64,000 nt of DNA from Paenibacillus sp. BK033 (GCF_004345425.1 NZ_SLVP01000004.1:372001-436000), one strand, 5' to 3'. Counted from the first letter of the stretch, positions 1 through 9,128 are shown. A program made the numbers and translations. The notes: a model not told the origin generated them from the sequence alone.

Positions 1-1
1 C

Positions 2-490
2 TCGGGCGTTGTCGCGGGTAATACCGGCGTGCTGCTGCAGAACCGCGGCTCGTTCTTCTCGCTTGATCCGAGCCATATCAACCGGCTGGAGCCGCGCAAG
101 CGGACCTTCCATACGCTTATGCCGGCAATGGCTTGCCTGAACGGCAAACCGGGCTTTTTGTACGGCACGCAGGGCGGGGAAGGACAGCCGCAGACGCAGA
201 CGCTTATGCTGACGCGGATGATCGACTTCGGCATGAATCCGCAGCAGGCGGTCAGCGAACCGCGTTTTGTATGGGGACGCACTTGGGGAGCGCCAACGCA
301 GGAGCTGAAGCTCGAAGGACGGATTTCGGAAGAGACAGCCGAGAAGCTGGAGGAGGCGGGGCATCTTGTCCGCAGGCTACCCGATTTCGACGGGATAATG
401 GGGCATGCCCATGCCATAGCGATAAGCAAGGACGGTCTGCTGAGCGGCGGCGCCGATCCGCGCTGCGACGGTTCGGCCATCGGCTGGTAG
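2..490 (+). CDS. ggt: Gamma-glutamyltransferase, C-terminal part (cut by window start)
   Basis: This is the last 162 codons of a gamma-glutamyltransferase, the enzyme that cleaves or transfers the gamma-glutamyl group of glutathione and related compounds. The visible part belongs to the small subunit. It shows the family's NRGSFFSLDPSHINRLEP stretch, the LMPAMA segment and the glycine-rich GTQGGEGQPQTQ motif, and ends in the usual GGADPRCDGSAIGW-like tail. The start, the autoprocessing Thr and any signal peptide lie outside the window, so I cannot say whether the protein is secreted. An amidase follows 34 bases downstream in the same direction, which suggests one transcript. Confidence 0.93.
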   Translation, partial: SGVVAGNTGVLLQNRGSFFSLDPSHINRLEPRKRTFHTLMPAMACLNGKPGFLYGTQGGEGQPQTQTLMLTRMIDFGMNPQQAVSEPRFVWGRTWGAPTQELKLEGRISEETAEKLEEAGHLVRRLPDFDGIMGHAHAIAISKDGLLSGGADPRCDGSAIGW

Positions 491-524
491 CCGAATTGCT
501 GGATAGAGAGGGAGGGATTATTCC

Positions 525-1712
525 ATGATCGATACGTACAACGCGTTTGTGCAGCCGGAGCTGGAGCTACCGCCCACCGGGGAGGGAGCGCTTAGCGGCC
601 TGACATTTGCCGTAAAGGATGTATTTGCGATAAAAGGGTACGCGAGCGGGGCCGGCAATCCGGATTGGCAACGTACGCATTCGCCTTGGGAGAAGACGGC
701 CTCCTCGATTAGCAAGCTGCTTGCATCGGGTGCCCGTTTGACCGGCACAACTCATACCGATGAATTGATGTACAGCATTAACGGTCAAAACGAACATTAC
801 GGCACGCCGGTTAATCCGAAGGCGCCGGACCGCATTCCGGGCGGCTCGTCCAGCGGCTCGGCGGTTGCGGTGGCGGCGGGCGCCGTCGACTTCGCGCTTG
901 GCACGGATACGGGCGGCTCGGTCCGCGTGCCCGCCGCTTATTGCGGAATATACGGGTTCCGGCCGACGCATAACTTTGTGTCCATTGACGGAGTTATTCC
1001 GCTCGCCCCAAGCTATGATACCGTCGGCTGGATGGCAAGGGACATCTCTCTGCTGCGCCAGGTGGGAGGGGTCTTGTTAGCCGAGACTAACGATGAGGAA
1101 GCGCTGCGGCATGATTTTCGCAGGCTGATCTTTGCCGAGGAAGCGTGGGAGAAGGCGGAGCCTTCCTGCCGCAAGGCGCTGGAGAGCGTCTGCATACAGC
1201 TTGTACAGACGGAAGGCATGACGCAGGAGTGGCGATCGGTCGCGCCGGAGGGTCTGGAAGCCTGGAGCCATGCGTTCCGCACGACGCAAGGGCGGGAAAT
1301 CTGGCAGACGCATGGCGAATGGATCGTCCGGGAGAAGCCGGTATTTGGCGAGAGCATCGGCGCGAGATTTGCTTCGGCAAGCACGATATCGGACGCGGAA
1401 GCCGACAGGGACGGAGTGCTCCGAAGGGCTGTCGGGGAACGGCTGCGGGAGCTTCTTGGCGCTGACGGACTGCTCGTCATACCGACGATTCCGGGCACCG
1501 CGCCTAGCCGGACCATACATGGACCTGCCGTGGAGGAACGCCGGTTCCGCACGATGCAGCTGTCCTGCATAGCAGGGCTGTCGGGGCTTCCGCAGGTCAC
1601 GATTCCGGCAGGCGAGGTTGAAGGGGCTCCTATCGCGCTGTCGGTTATAGCGGGCGCGAAGCAGGACCTTAACCTGCTGCGCTGGGCGGAACAATTCGAG
1701 AAGGGGCGGTAG
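525..1712 (+). CDS. Amidase (amidase signature family)
   Basis: A 395-residue amidase signature enzyme that hydrolyses an amide bond; the substrate cannot be read from the sequence. The Ser-cisSer-Lys triad is visible: Lys31 in FAVKDVF, the GGSSSGS motif with the expected cis-Ser at 108, and the nucleophile Ser132 in GTDTGGSVR. It is somewhat shorter than GatA-type proteins, and no gatC or gatB lies nearby, so a role in tRNA amidation is unlikely. The start is fixed by the ribosome binding site GAGAGGGAGGGA just upstream. It lies between a gamma-glutamyltransferase and a fumarylacetoacetase-family gene (3 bases downstream), which points to breakdown of an amide-containing small molecule. This pathway role is inference. 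Confidence 0.9.
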   Translation: MIDTYNAFVQPELELPPTGEGALSGLTFAVKDVFAIKGYASGAGNPDWQRTHSPWEKTASSISKLLASGARLTGTTHTDELMYSINGQNEHYGTPVNPKAPDRIPGGSSSGSAVAVAAGAVDFALGTDTGGSVRVPAAYCGIYGFRPTHNFVSIDGVIPLAPSYDTVGWMARDISLLRQVGGVLLAETNDEEALRHDFRRLIFAEEAWEKAEPSCRKALESVCIQLVQTEGMTQEWRSVAPEGLEAWSHAFRTTQGREIWQTHGEWIVREKPVFGESIGARFASASTISDAEADRDGVLRRAVGERLRELLGADGLLVIPTIPGTAPSRTIHGPAVEERRFRTMQLSCIAGLSGLPQVTIPAGEVEGAPIALSVIAGAKQDLNLLRWAEQFEKGR

Positions 1713-1715
1713 GCG

Positions 1716-2570
1716 ATGAAGCTGGCGACGATTGTGCATGACGGTGTAGAGCAGGGCAGCATAGCTGTGCCCGAAGGATATGTTACGCTGGCGGAGCTGA
1801 ATCGCGGCACGGGAGCAGACTGGCCGACGGATGTATTTGGCCTGATTGCAAGCGGCCGGTTGAAGGAGCTAACGGCCTGGTATAACGAAGGCGGCCAAGA
1901 GAGATTGGCCGCATTGCCGGTCATTCCGGCTGGGCAAGCAAGCCCAGCGCCGCTTTACCGCCATCCCCGCAAAATATGGGGAATCGGCATGAATTACACG
2001 GCGGACGCGAGCCAGCTTGCTGCTCTTCGGGAAGAGGAGCCGGTCAGCTTCATGAAGCCGGATACGTCCATAATCGGGAGCGGCGAGGATATTGTGCTGC
2101 CTGCCCAATCCGAGCGGGTGACGGCCGAAGCGGAGCTGGCGATTATTATCGGCCGGACATGCCGGAACGTATCGGAGGATGAAGCGCTGCTCGCTATCGC
2201 GGGTTTTGCGGCGGCAATCGATACGACGGCGGCGGACATTCATGCCCGGCATATGCGGTATTTGACCCGGGCGAAAAGCTTTGACACGTTCTTTACCTTT
2301 GGCTCCGAGCTGATTACGCCGGATGAGGCGGGAGAGCTGATGGAGCTTCAGGTGGAGACGTGGCATAACGGCGGGCTGGCGCATGCGGCCAAGCTGGCGA
2401 ATATGATTTTTCCGCCTGCCTACCTGATTGACTTCCACTCGCAGGTAATGACGCTGCTGCCGGGAGACGTTATTCTGACCGGTACGCCGGGCGCCGCCGT
2501 CCTTCGGAGCGGCGATGTCGTCGAGTGCCGCATCCAGGGTCTGTCGCCGCTGCGGAGCGGGGTTCGTTAA
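1716..2570 (+). CDS. Fumarylacetoacetate hydrolase family protein
   Basis: A 284-residue member of the FAH superfamily, whose enzymes hydrolyse or decarboxylate 2-oxo or beta-diketo acids using a bound Mg or Mn ion. The N-terminal third is the variable cap. The catalytic domain starts at about residue 85 (KIWGIGMNYTADA) and shows the metal-binding acidic cluster AEAELAIIIGR, the AIDTTAADIHAR segment and the late GDVILTGTPGA motif. The family covers many substrates, so no exact reaction is claimed. The start codon lies 3 bases after the amidase stop, so the two are almost certainly co-translated. A short inverted repeat (GCTTGC/GCAAGC, 2573-2586) follows the gene. Confidence 0.88.
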   Translation: MKLATIVHDGVEQGSIAVPEGYVTLAELNRGTGADWPTDVFGLIASGRLKELTAWYNEGGQERLAALPVIPAGQASPAPLYRHPRKIWGIGMNYTADASQLAALREEEPVSFMKPDTSIIGSGEDIVLPAQSERVTAEAELAIIIGRTCRNVSEDEALLAIAGFAAAIDTTAADIHARHMRYLTRAKSFDTFFTFGSELITPDEAGELMELQVETWHNGGLAHAAKLANMIFPPAYLIDFHSQVMTLLPGDVILTGTPGAAVLRSGDVVECRIQGLSPLRSGVR

Positions 2571-2679
2571 ACGCTTGCTTGCAAGCCTCAAGTCCGGTTT
2601 AGTATGATTTAGGTTGCATATGGGGACGAATGAGTAGTGGAACCATATGCCAATCGCTGAAACGGAGAGGGAGTTACTG

Positions 2680-3753
2680 ATGAGCCAAATACTTGTGATG
2701 TTCACCGGCGGAACAATCGGCAGCAAAAACGATAACGGCGCGATTTCGGTGAATGAAGCGGGCTCTTACCATTTGATTGATGCTTACATGGCGAGCGAGC
2801 TGAAGCGGGAAGCGGACCTTGAAACGGTTCAACCGATGAATATATTGAGCGAAAATATCGTGCCGTCGGACTGGAATACATTGATCTCGGCGATCAGGGC
2901 CGTCGATCAATCCAAATACGACGGCATTATTGTGACGCATGGCTCGGATACGCTTGCCTTTTCGGCGGCGCTTCTCAGCTTTGTTTTGTGCGACCTGACG
3001 ATCCCGCTGGTCCTTGTAGCCAGCAACTATCCGCTTGGCGATGAGCGGGCAAACGGACTGAGCAATTTCGCCGCGGCAGTAGACTTTATTTCGGAGGATG
3101 CGGCCCCCGGCGTATTTGTCATTTACCGCAATGACAAAGGGGAATCGGTCGTTTATCTCGGCAGCCGCATTACGCAATGCGAGTCGTTCACCGACCAGTT
3201 CGACAGTCCTTACAGCGTGCCTTACGGCACCATGACCGGCGGAAGATTGGTCCGTTACGACCATCCGTTCAATCCAACCCATGAGGAGCTGCGCGCGCGC
3301 CAGCCGGAGAGCAGTCCATGGCTGGAGGACGGCGAAGGCATCCAGTCCGGCATGCTGTATATCCGTCCTTTTCCGGGGCTGAATTATTCGTATTACGATT
3401 TCTCCGTACATAAACCAAAGGCCGTGCTGCATGACCTGTTCCACTCCGGAACGGCCAATGCAAGCGGGGCGGATTCCCATTCTCTTCTGCAGTTTGCCGA
3501 GTATTGCGCGGAGCATGGCGTCGACCTGTATCTATGCCCGCTTAAGGACAGCAGCGAAGCGATGTATGCTTCGTCTATCCGCCTGCTGGAGGCGGGAGCG
3601 GTCTTTATCGAGAACATGTCCGTCGAAGCCGCGCTTATGAAGCTGACGTTGGCTTACTCGCTGCCGCTCGGCAGAGAAGAGATTCATTCCTTTGTTATGG
3701 AGCAGCCGCTGTTCTTCGAATTTGTGGCTAATCGTGGTAAACTTGGCGTATAA
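2680..3753 (+). CDS. Asparaginase family protein
   Basis: A 357-residue asparaginase/glutaminase-type amidohydrolase, which converts L-asparagine to aspartate and ammonia. Both threonine centres are present: TGGTIG near the N-terminus (Thr9/Thr12) and HGSDT at 87-91. There is no signal peptide, so the enzyme is probably cytoplasmic. An in-frame ATG lies 33 bases further upstream, but AGAGGGAG is correctly placed only for the start chosen here. The last 100 residues follow the usual C-terminal domain of cytoplasmic asparaginases. With the ggt, amidase and FAH genes upstream, it makes a small block of enzymes acting on amide and amino acid derivatives. The peroxiredoxin gene begins 27 bases later. 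Confidence 0.88.
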   Translation: MSQILVMFTGGTIGSKNDNGAISVNEAGSYHLIDAYMASELKREADLETVQPMNILSENIVPSDWNTLISAIRAVDQSKYDGIIVTHGSDTLAFSAALLSFVLCDLTIPLVLVASNYPLGDERANGLSNFAAAVDFISEDAAPGVFVIYRNDKGESVVYLGSRITQCESFTDQFDSPYSVPYGTMTGGRLVRYDHPFNPTHEELRARQPESSPWLEDGEGIQSGMLYIRPFPGLNYSYYDFSVHKPKAVLHDLFHSGTANASGADSHSLLQFAEYCAEHGVDLYLCPLKDSSEAMYASSIRLLEAGAVFIENMSVEAALMKLTLAYSLPLGREEIHSFVMEQPLFFEFVANRGKLGV

Positions 3754-3780
3754 AACGTTTTCGAGGAGAGGTGTTCATTT

Positions 3781-4242
3781 ATGGCGCAAGTGCAAGCAGG
3801 ACAAGCGGTACCGGATTTCACTCTGCCGGCTTCAACTGGAGGCAATATTTCGCTGTCCGACTACAAGGGCAAAAAGCTGGTGATTTATTTCTATCCGAAG
3901 GATAATACGCCGGGCTGCACGGTGGAGTCCTGCGATTTCCGCGATTACAACGGGCAGTTCAAATCGTATAACACGGAAGTGATCGGCATCAGCCCGGACG
4001 ACCTGGCGTCGCATGATACCTTCATTAACGACTTCCAGCTTCCTTTTCCGCTGCTGGCCGATACGGAGCATGAAGTATCCGAGTTGTTCGGCGTCTGGAA
4101 GGAGCGGTCCTGGAACGGCGAAACGTTCATGGGAATCGAGCGCTCGACGTTCATGATCGACGAGAACGGCGTACTGGCGCGCGAATGGCGCAGCGTATCG
4201 GTAGACGGCCACGTTCTTGAAGTGCTCGAAGCGGTAAAATAA
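3781..4242 (+). CDS. bcp: Thioredoxin-dependent thiol peroxidase (Bcp/PrxQ-type peroxiredoxin)
   Basis: A 153-residue peroxiredoxin that reduces H2O2 and organic peroxides using thioredoxin. The active site PGCTVESC gives the peroxidatic Cys46 and resolving Cys51 with the four-residue gap typical of the Bcp/PrxQ class. The preceding FYPKDNTPGCT stretch is the family hallmark. Length matches the family. AGGAG lies upstream of the ATG. A strong hairpin terminator directly follows, marking the end of the ggt-to-bcp transcript. Thioredoxin, its likely reductant, is encoded elsewhere in the window at 32.5 kb. Confidence 0.95.
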   Translation: MAQVQAGQAVPDFTLPASTGGNISLSDYKGKKLVIYFYPKDNTPGCTVESCDFRDYNGQFKSYNTEVIGISPDDLASHDTFINDFQLPFPLLADTEHEVSELFGVWKERSWNGETFMGIERSTFMIDENGVLAREWRSVSVDGHVLEVLEAVK

Positions 4243-4243
4243 C

Positions 4244-4294
4244 AATAAGAAAAGCCTCCAAATCCACGAACGGTGGAGATGGAGGCTTCTTATT
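4244..4294. terminator. Bidirectional rho-independent terminator
   Basis: The arms AAGCCTCCA and TGGAGGCTT are extended by AATAAGA/TCTTATT, and a smaller inner stem CCAC/GTGG lies in the loop. It serves the + strand bcp gene and the converging - strand VOC gene. Confidence 0.85.
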
Positions 4295-4307
4295 TGGGCG
4301 TTATGTA

Positions 4308-4697
4308 TTAACGCTGGAAAAATTCGATCCGTTCGCCTTCCGGTCCGCTGATGAAGAAGTAACGGTAGCCGTTAGGCAGCGTTGTAATATCCTCGTCGAT
4401 GAACGTTACGCTTGTCTCCTTCAAACGTGCGAATTCGGCATCCACATCGTCCACATGAATCGCGAAGTGGTGAACGCGGCCTTCAACGGGCAGCTCGCCG
4501 TTGTAATGCTGGACTAATTCGATTTCCGTCTCGTCGGAATCCCCGAAGCCAAGGAAAGCCAGTTCAATAACGCCGTTTGTATGAGTCAGACGGCCTTTCA
4601 GGGTCAATCCCACAAACTCCTCGTAGAAGCGGATGGTTGCTTCCATATCCCTTACCATGATTCCAACGTGATCGACGCGTTTGCGTGCCATTTGCAT
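4308..4697 (-). CDS. VOC (glyoxalase/dioxygenase superfamily) protein
   Basis: A 129-residue single-module vicinal-oxygen-chelate protein. The fold markers are visible: RVDHVGIMVRDM at the N-terminus with a metal-type His10, VHHFAIHVDDVD in the middle, and ISGPEGERIEFFQR at the end, where the last Glu is the usual metal ligand. Members isomerise or cleave small electrophiles or bind antibiotics, and the sequence alone does not say which. Two ATGs (4697 and 4691) could both be served by the AGGAGAAGGAG upstream, so the true protein may be two residues shorter. It stands alone, converging on bcp. Confidence 0.85.
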   Translation of the reverse strand: MQMARKRVDHVGIMVRDMEATIRFYEEFVGLTLKGRLTHTNGVIELAFLGFGDSDETEIELVQHYNGELPVEGRVHHFAIHVDDVDAEFARLKETSVTFIDEDITTLPNGYRYFFISGPEGERIEFFQR

Positions 4698-4843
4698 TGC
4701 TCCTTCTCCTCTAGGTTGACCCCATCATAGGCATTCATTCTTTCGTTGTCAAGCAACGGGAGGAAGAGTATAATGAGAAATAATTCCAAGTAAGTAAATA
4801 GGTATTCTATGATAAAAATCGCCGGATAAAAGGAGGCAGGAGG

Positions 4844-5803
4844 ATGGAAACAAGAAGGCTGGGCGCAAGCGAGCTGTACCCGTCGGTTATTGGTTTCGGA
4901 GCATGGGCTGCGGGCCGGAACGGCTGGGGACATGTAGAGGAGGAGGAGATCCGGCAGGCGATAGATCGAGCCCTTGATCTCGGGATTACCTTTTTCGATA
5001 CGGCTCCGGTATACGGATTCGGGGAATCGGAGAGAGTCCTGGGAAAAGCGCTTAGGTCCGTACGGGATAAAGTGATTATTGCCACCAAATGCGGTCTTGT
5101 CTGGGATGACCGTTACCAGGTCGATATCGACTTGTCCGGAGCAAGCCTTATCCGCGAGGTGGACGACAGTCTCCTTCGGCTCGATACCGATTATATCGAT
5201 CTTTACCAGGTGCATTGGCCGGATCCTAAAGGCAAGGTGCCCATCGAGGAGACATTTTCGGTTCTGAACGGGCTTGTCCAGGCGGGTAAAATCCGCAGCA
5301 TCGGCGTATCGAATTTCTCCGTTCATCAGCTTGTGGCGGCGCAGTCCGTTGCACCCGTCGTCTCGCTTCAATCTCCGTACAACCTGCTGCAAAGGCAAGT
5401 CGAGTATGCCGAGCTTCCTTATTCCGAGAAACAGCAGCTGGGCTTTATCCCGTACAGTCCTTTGGCGCAAGGGCTGCTCACCGGCAAGTTCAACGAGGTA
5501 ACGAAGTTCCGGGATGACGATATCCGCTCCTACGGCAATCACCTCTACAAGCGCGGTCAGTTCGAGGGGAATGTGCTCAAGGTGGAGCTGCTGCAAGGAA
5601 TCGCAAGGTCCATCGGCAAGCCGCTTAGCCAGATTGCGATCAATTGGCTGCTCTATAATAAGGCGGTTACAACGGTTATCGCCGGCGCCAAGACGGCTGC
5701 CCAGGTACAGGAAAATGCCGCCGCTTCCCGCTGGAAGCTGACCCGCGAGGATTACGAGCAGATCAGCCGCTTGTTTGAACCGGATTCTTCATACGTCATT
5801 TAA
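4844..5803 (+). CDS. Aldo/keto reductase
   Basis: A 319-residue NADPH-dependent aldo/keto reductase. The tetrad is readable: Asp and Tyr in FFDTAPVYGFGESE, Lys in VIIATKCG and His in LYQVHWPDP. The C-terminal NADP-binding segments are GVSNFSVHQL, YSPLAQGLLTGKF and TVIAGAKTAAQVQENA. It is closest in pattern to the general-stress type AKRs (YhdN/IolS-like) of Bacilli; the substrate is unknown. AAAGGAGG sits upstream of the ATG. It is the first of three AKR genes in the window, the others being at 17.7 and 31.0 kb. Confidence 0.92.
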   Translation: METRRLGASELYPSVIGFGAWAAGRNGWGHVEEEEIRQAIDRALDLGITFFDTAPVYGFGESERVLGKALRSVRDKVIIATKCGLVWDDRYQVDIDLSGASLIREVDDSLLRLDTDYIDLYQVHWPDPKGKVPIEETFSVLNGLVQAGKIRSIGVSNFSVHQLVAAQSVAPVVSLQSPYNLLQRQVEYAELPYSEKQQLGFIPYSPLAQGLLTGKFNEVTKFRDDDIRSYGNHLYKRGQFEGNVLKVELLQGIARSIGKPLSQIAINWLLYNKAVTTVIAGAKTAAQVQENAAASRWKLTREDYEQISRLFEPDSSYVI

Positions 5804-5806
5804 CAG

Positions 5807-5842
5807 AAGAGGCTTGCGGATATCCGCAAGCCTTCTTCCTTT
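5807..5842 (+). terminator. Rho-independent terminator after the aldo/keto reductase
   Basis: The arms GGCTTGCGGA and TCCGCAAGCC are separated by two bases and followed by a T-rich run (TTCTTCCTTTTT). It may also help stop the converging SLH gene. Confidence 0.8.
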
Positions 5843-6940
5843 TTATTCCGCGATTTCGTCAGTGCCGGATGCGTCATCCGCATCGGAAGCAAACAGATAG
5901 ATTTTCCAGCTGTTGTCTTCCATTTTCTTCAGCAGGTAGTAGCCGTCTCTAGGAACCGTCTGCGTTTGCGTATCGGCGTCGGTTTGGCCTTTAACCGTTA
6001 CTTTGTACGTGCTGCCTGTTGCATGAATGGTGGCGAAACGGTCTGTTTTCAATTCGATCTCATACTTTTGCGGAGTCAGCTTTTCCAAAGTAAGGGTGTA
6101 GCCTTCCTTGGCCAGCTCCGAATAATCCTGATATTCAAAAGCGCTCTCGGCTTTAGCGTAACCCGTCATGTATTTATCCAGAACGTCGCCAAGCTTAGCG
6201 AAGTCCTGCGAGTTAACAACCTCGGCTTCTTGTTTCTCGTATTCATCAATCAAAGCGGTAAGCGTCGCGTCTTCCGGCAGATTGCCCGCTTGCAGATCCA
6301 GCGCGCGTTGAACCATTACGACAGCTTCCGCGCGGGTTGCGTTAGCGTATGGTTTAAACGTTGTTGCAGTAGCGCCGCGAACGATGCCCGCTTGGCTAGC
6401 TTTTGCAATGAACGGAGTTGCAAAGTATTCCGGTACGTCGGAGAAGGTCTTCGCTTCGCCTTCAAACTTGACGGAGGATTCGAATGCGCGAACGACCATT
6501 GTAGCGATTTCGCCGCGTTTGATCAATTCGTTTGGACCAAAGGTCGTCTCGGTCAGACCGTTAACGATACCGAGGGAGCTGGCGATGCGAATCGGCTCGG
6601 AGAACCATTTGCCGGCAGGAACGTCAGCGAAGGTTTTTCCTGTATCGGTTGTAGTCAAGCCAAGCGCGCGAACCAGAATGGCCACGAATTCCGCACGGCT
6701 GACGGACAGATCCGGTTTAATCATCGTATTGCCTTCCGAATCAAGGGTGCCTTTAAGCAAATCGGCATTAACGAAGTTGTCGAGCTCGTCATAAGCCCAG
6801 TGATCGTCGATATCACCCGGGAAGTATGTGCTCAGCGTGTCTTCCGCGGACGCAGCGTTTGCCGTGGAAGCTTGAAACGGAAGCGCGAGCAGCACAAAGG
6901 CCGCCAGGAAAACAATAAAACTACGGGAAAAAGTTTTCAT
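5843..6940 (-). CDS. S-layer homology (SLH) domain protein
   Basis: A 365-residue secreted protein that should attach to cell-wall polymers through SLH domains. Residues 1-30 form a signal peptide (KTFSRSFIVFLAAFVLLALP, then an AxA site near ANAA). Three SLH modules follow at about 40-220, each with the DxxGHW/W...ei..a...GI..G pattern and a TRAEFVAILVRAL-type end (SRAEFVAILVRAL, KRGEIATMVVRAF, TRAEAVVMVQRAL). The rest (about 220-365) is an acidic alpha/beta region I do not recognise; its shape suggests an NTF2-like fold but that is a guess. GAGAGGAA precedes the ATG. It is transcribed alone. Confidence 0.88.
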   Translation of the reverse strand: MKTFSRSFIVFLAAFVLLALPFQASTANAASAEDTLSTYFPGDIDDHWAYDELDNFVNADLLKGTLDSEGNTMIKPDLSVSRAEFVAILVRALGLTTTDTGKTFADVPAGKWFSEPIRIASSLGIVNGLTETTFGPNELIKRGEIATMVVRAFESSVKFEGEAKTFSDVPEYFATPFIAKASQAGIVRGATATTFKPYANATRAEAVVMVQRALDLQAGNLPEDATLTALIDEYEKQEAEVVNSQDFAKLGDVLDKYMTGYAKAESAFEYQDYSELAKEGYTLTLEKLTPQKYEIELKTDRFATIHATGSTYKVTVKGQTDADTQTQTVPRDGYYLLKKMEDNSWKIYLFASDADDASGTDEIAE

Positions 6941-7074
6941 TTCATATTCCTCTCTTATGTAAGAATTTTGTAAATTGACCCTTATTGATACTATCAGATG
7001 AGAGAGAATTGTACTAGAGAAATTTAGTGGATTTCGCCCTTAATAGCTAAAATAAATCCTTTGAACCAGCGCGC

Positions 7075-7114
7075 AAAAAAACCGATCCTTATTAACTAAG
7101 GATCGGTTTTTTGT
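7075..7114. terminator. Bidirectional rho-independent terminator
   Basis: A near-perfect palindrome with arms ACCGATCCTTA/TAAGGATCGGT, flanked by A6 on one side and T6 on the other. It ends the - strand LTA-synthase-like gene at 7121. Confidence 0.85.
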
Positions 7115-7120
7115 GTCGAA

Positions 7121-8992
7121 TCATTTCCAATTGGGAAGCTGGCTGACATAGCTGTCGGACAACTTCAGCAGCTCCAGCGCGCGGTTGAATTCGTCCTCCG
7201 AGTCAAGAGACACGGTGCTGGCTCCCGGGAGCGGAAGATGCGTGCCGTCCTCATAGCCGCTGCCGGAGAGGAACAGCTCGTCGCTGCTGACGAAGGAGCC
7301 CGTCGGCAGATAATAACGCTGCGGCAGCAGGTTAACCGAAGCATTGTTCAGGATATCCTGGCCGAAATGAATCTGCCGGTCGAGCGGGAAGCCGAACAGG
7401 TTCGCTACCGTAGGCAGAATATCAACCTGGCCGCCAAGCTGGTTGAATACTTTCGGCTCGGTGATGCCGGATCCCGAAATAATAAGCGGGATGTTAATCA
7501 TTTCGGCAGAGCCGTAGTCATGCCCGTATATCTCTTTCATTAATTCCTTGTCATCGCGGTCCAGCGAGTAAATGGGCAAGCCAAGATGATCGCCGTACAG
7601 CACGATAACGCTGTTATCCCAGATGCCGCGCTGCTTTAGATCGTCAATGAACAGGCCTAGCGCGTAATCGGCATAGTTCTGGGCGCGAATGTAGTCCCCC
7701 ACGAAGGTATTCTCGTAGCGCTTTGGGAGCTCCATCTTATACTTCCGCTCCGGTATAGTGAACGGATGATGGGAAGACATGGAGATGACGTGCGCATAGA
7801 ACGGCTTGTCGCCTTGATCCATCTTCGCAAGCTCGGCTGCCGTCTTCGCGTACAGCACCTCATCGGAAGCAGCGAAGAAGACGGAATCCTCTTCGCCGAA
7901 AAACTGTTTGTCATAGTAACGGTTGAAGCCAAGCGCCTTGTACAGCTCGCTGCGGTTCCAGAATTCCACGACGTTGGTATGGAAGGTCGCCGTGTCATAG
8001 CCATGCTGCTGCATCAGCCTTGGAAGGCTTGGCAGCTCTTTCTTCGGGTAGACCTGGGTAGCCGCGCCGTTTGGCGGTATATAATAAGAAGTGTTAACGA
8101 TAAATTCGGCATCCGACGTATTGCCTTGACCAACGCCTTGATAGAAATTGTTGAAGTAATAGCTTTCGTTGGCAAGCTTGTTCATGTTGGGCGTGATTTC
8201 CTGCCCGTCGATTTTCAGATTGATAAGGAAGTTTTGGAACGATTCCATCTGGATAATAATCAGATTTTTGCCCGAAGCCGCATTCCACAACTGAGGGGCT
8301 GCCGGTTTTTCGATTTGCTTTAATTTATCGATCCTGGCCTGCGTAATTTCGGTAGGCTTGACGAGCTCCTGCTTTTTGTTGGATAAAATCGTATAAGCCT
8401 CATAGTTGAGTATGCCCATCTGCTCCGCTTTGACGATCTCGTTCATGCTTGCGCGGTTCGGCAAAATATTAAACAGGCAAAGCGCAAGGGAGATGCCAAA
8501 CAAGGCAGCAAGCACGCTCCGGCTGACGCGTTTTTGGCTGGCCGCCTTCCAGTACTGCCCCTTCCGGCGCCGGATTAAATAATAACCCATGACGACAATG
8601 TCGATGAAGACGAGCAAATAGTAAGGGTCCATCAGCGAGAAAACGCTGTTGCTGACCGCCGTAACCTGATTAACCTGATTGAGGGCTGAGTAGGTAACGA
8701 TAACGCCATAATATTTGTAATACATAAGAACCGCGAACAGGATTCCGGTCATGAGCAGGTTAGCGCTTAAATAATAGACCAGCTTTCGTTTGGTAGCGAA
8801 CCATTCAATCAGACAGAACACGATTAACGCAAACGGGACTTCCTTGAGCAGGGTTGTCCAGTTGGGACCACCAAAGACGACCATCCAGGTTAGAAAGCTC
8901 TTAAGTAGAACAATCAGTGAGAATGCGAGAATGGGTCGTTTGCTGAAAAGCCTTTTTGGTGCTAGATTTGACACGTTTTCGCCGCCCTTCAT
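7121..8992 (-). CDS. LTA synthase family sulfatase (polyglycerolphosphate synthase-like)
   Basis: A 623-residue membrane protein of the LtaS/YfnI/YqgS family, which builds glycerol-phosphate chains of lipoteichoic acid from phosphatidylglycerol on the outside of the membrane. About five transmembrane helices occupy residues 20-190. The extracellular sulfatase-like domain carries the metal/active-site Glu in IIIQMES, the catalytic Thr in GQGNTSDAEF, and YGDHLG near the end. No signal-peptidase-type break between the halves is obvious to me. ATG 8992 has a weak ribosome binding site; GTG at 8974, preceded by AAGGGCGG, is an alternative start. A hairpin lies directly upstream of the ATG (9000-9022). 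Confidence 0.92.
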   Translation of the reverse strand: MKGGENVSNLAPKRLFSKRPILAFSLIVLLKSFLTWMVVFGGPNWTTLLKEVPFALIVFCLIEWFATKRKLVYYLSANLLMTGILFAVLMYYKYYGVIVTYSALNQVNQVTAVSNSVFSLMDPYYLLVFIDIVVMGYYLIRRRKGQYWKAASQKRVSRSVLAALFGISLALCLFNILPNRASMNEIVKAEQMGILNYEAYTILSNKKQELVKPTEITQARIDKLKQIEKPAAPQLWNAASGKNLIIIQMESFQNFLINLKIDGQEITPNMNKLANESYYFNNFYQGVGQGNTSDAEFIVNTSYYIPPNGAATQVYPKKELPSLPRLMQQHGYDTATFHTNVVEFWNRSELYKALGFNRYYDKQFFGEEDSVFFAASDEVLYAKTAAELAKMDQGDKPFYAHVISMSSHHPFTIPERKYKMELPKRYENTFVGDYIRAQNYADYALGLFIDDLKQRGIWDNSVIVLYGDHLGLPIYSLDRDDKELMKEIYGHDYGSAEMINIPLIISGSGITEPKVFNQLGGQVDILPTVANLFGFPLDRQIHFGQDILNNASVNLLPQRYYLPTGSFVSSDELFLSGSGYEDGTHLPLPGASTVSLDSEDEFNRALELLKLSDSYVSQLPNWK

Positions 8993-8999
8993 AATAAAA

Positions 9000-9022
9000 C
9001 AGGCTTCTCACTAAGCAGCCTG
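9000..9022 (-). promoter_or_regulatory. Terminator-like hairpin in the leader of the LTA-synthase-like gene
   Basis: Arms CAGGCT/AGCCTG with an 11-base loop. Read on the - strand, it is followed by TTTTATT and then directly by the ATG at 8992. No - strand gene lies upstream for it to terminate, so it may be a leader or attenuator structure. The stem is only 6 bp, so this is weak. Confidence 0.3.
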
Positions 9023-9128
9023 TTCCATAATGTCTTATATCTCTGTTGTAATCATTATGCTTGGCTGGAAGAGGAATGTCAAAGGCGGGGCCGCTCTGCC
9101 GGAGATGGCAAAATGACGCAACAAATGT

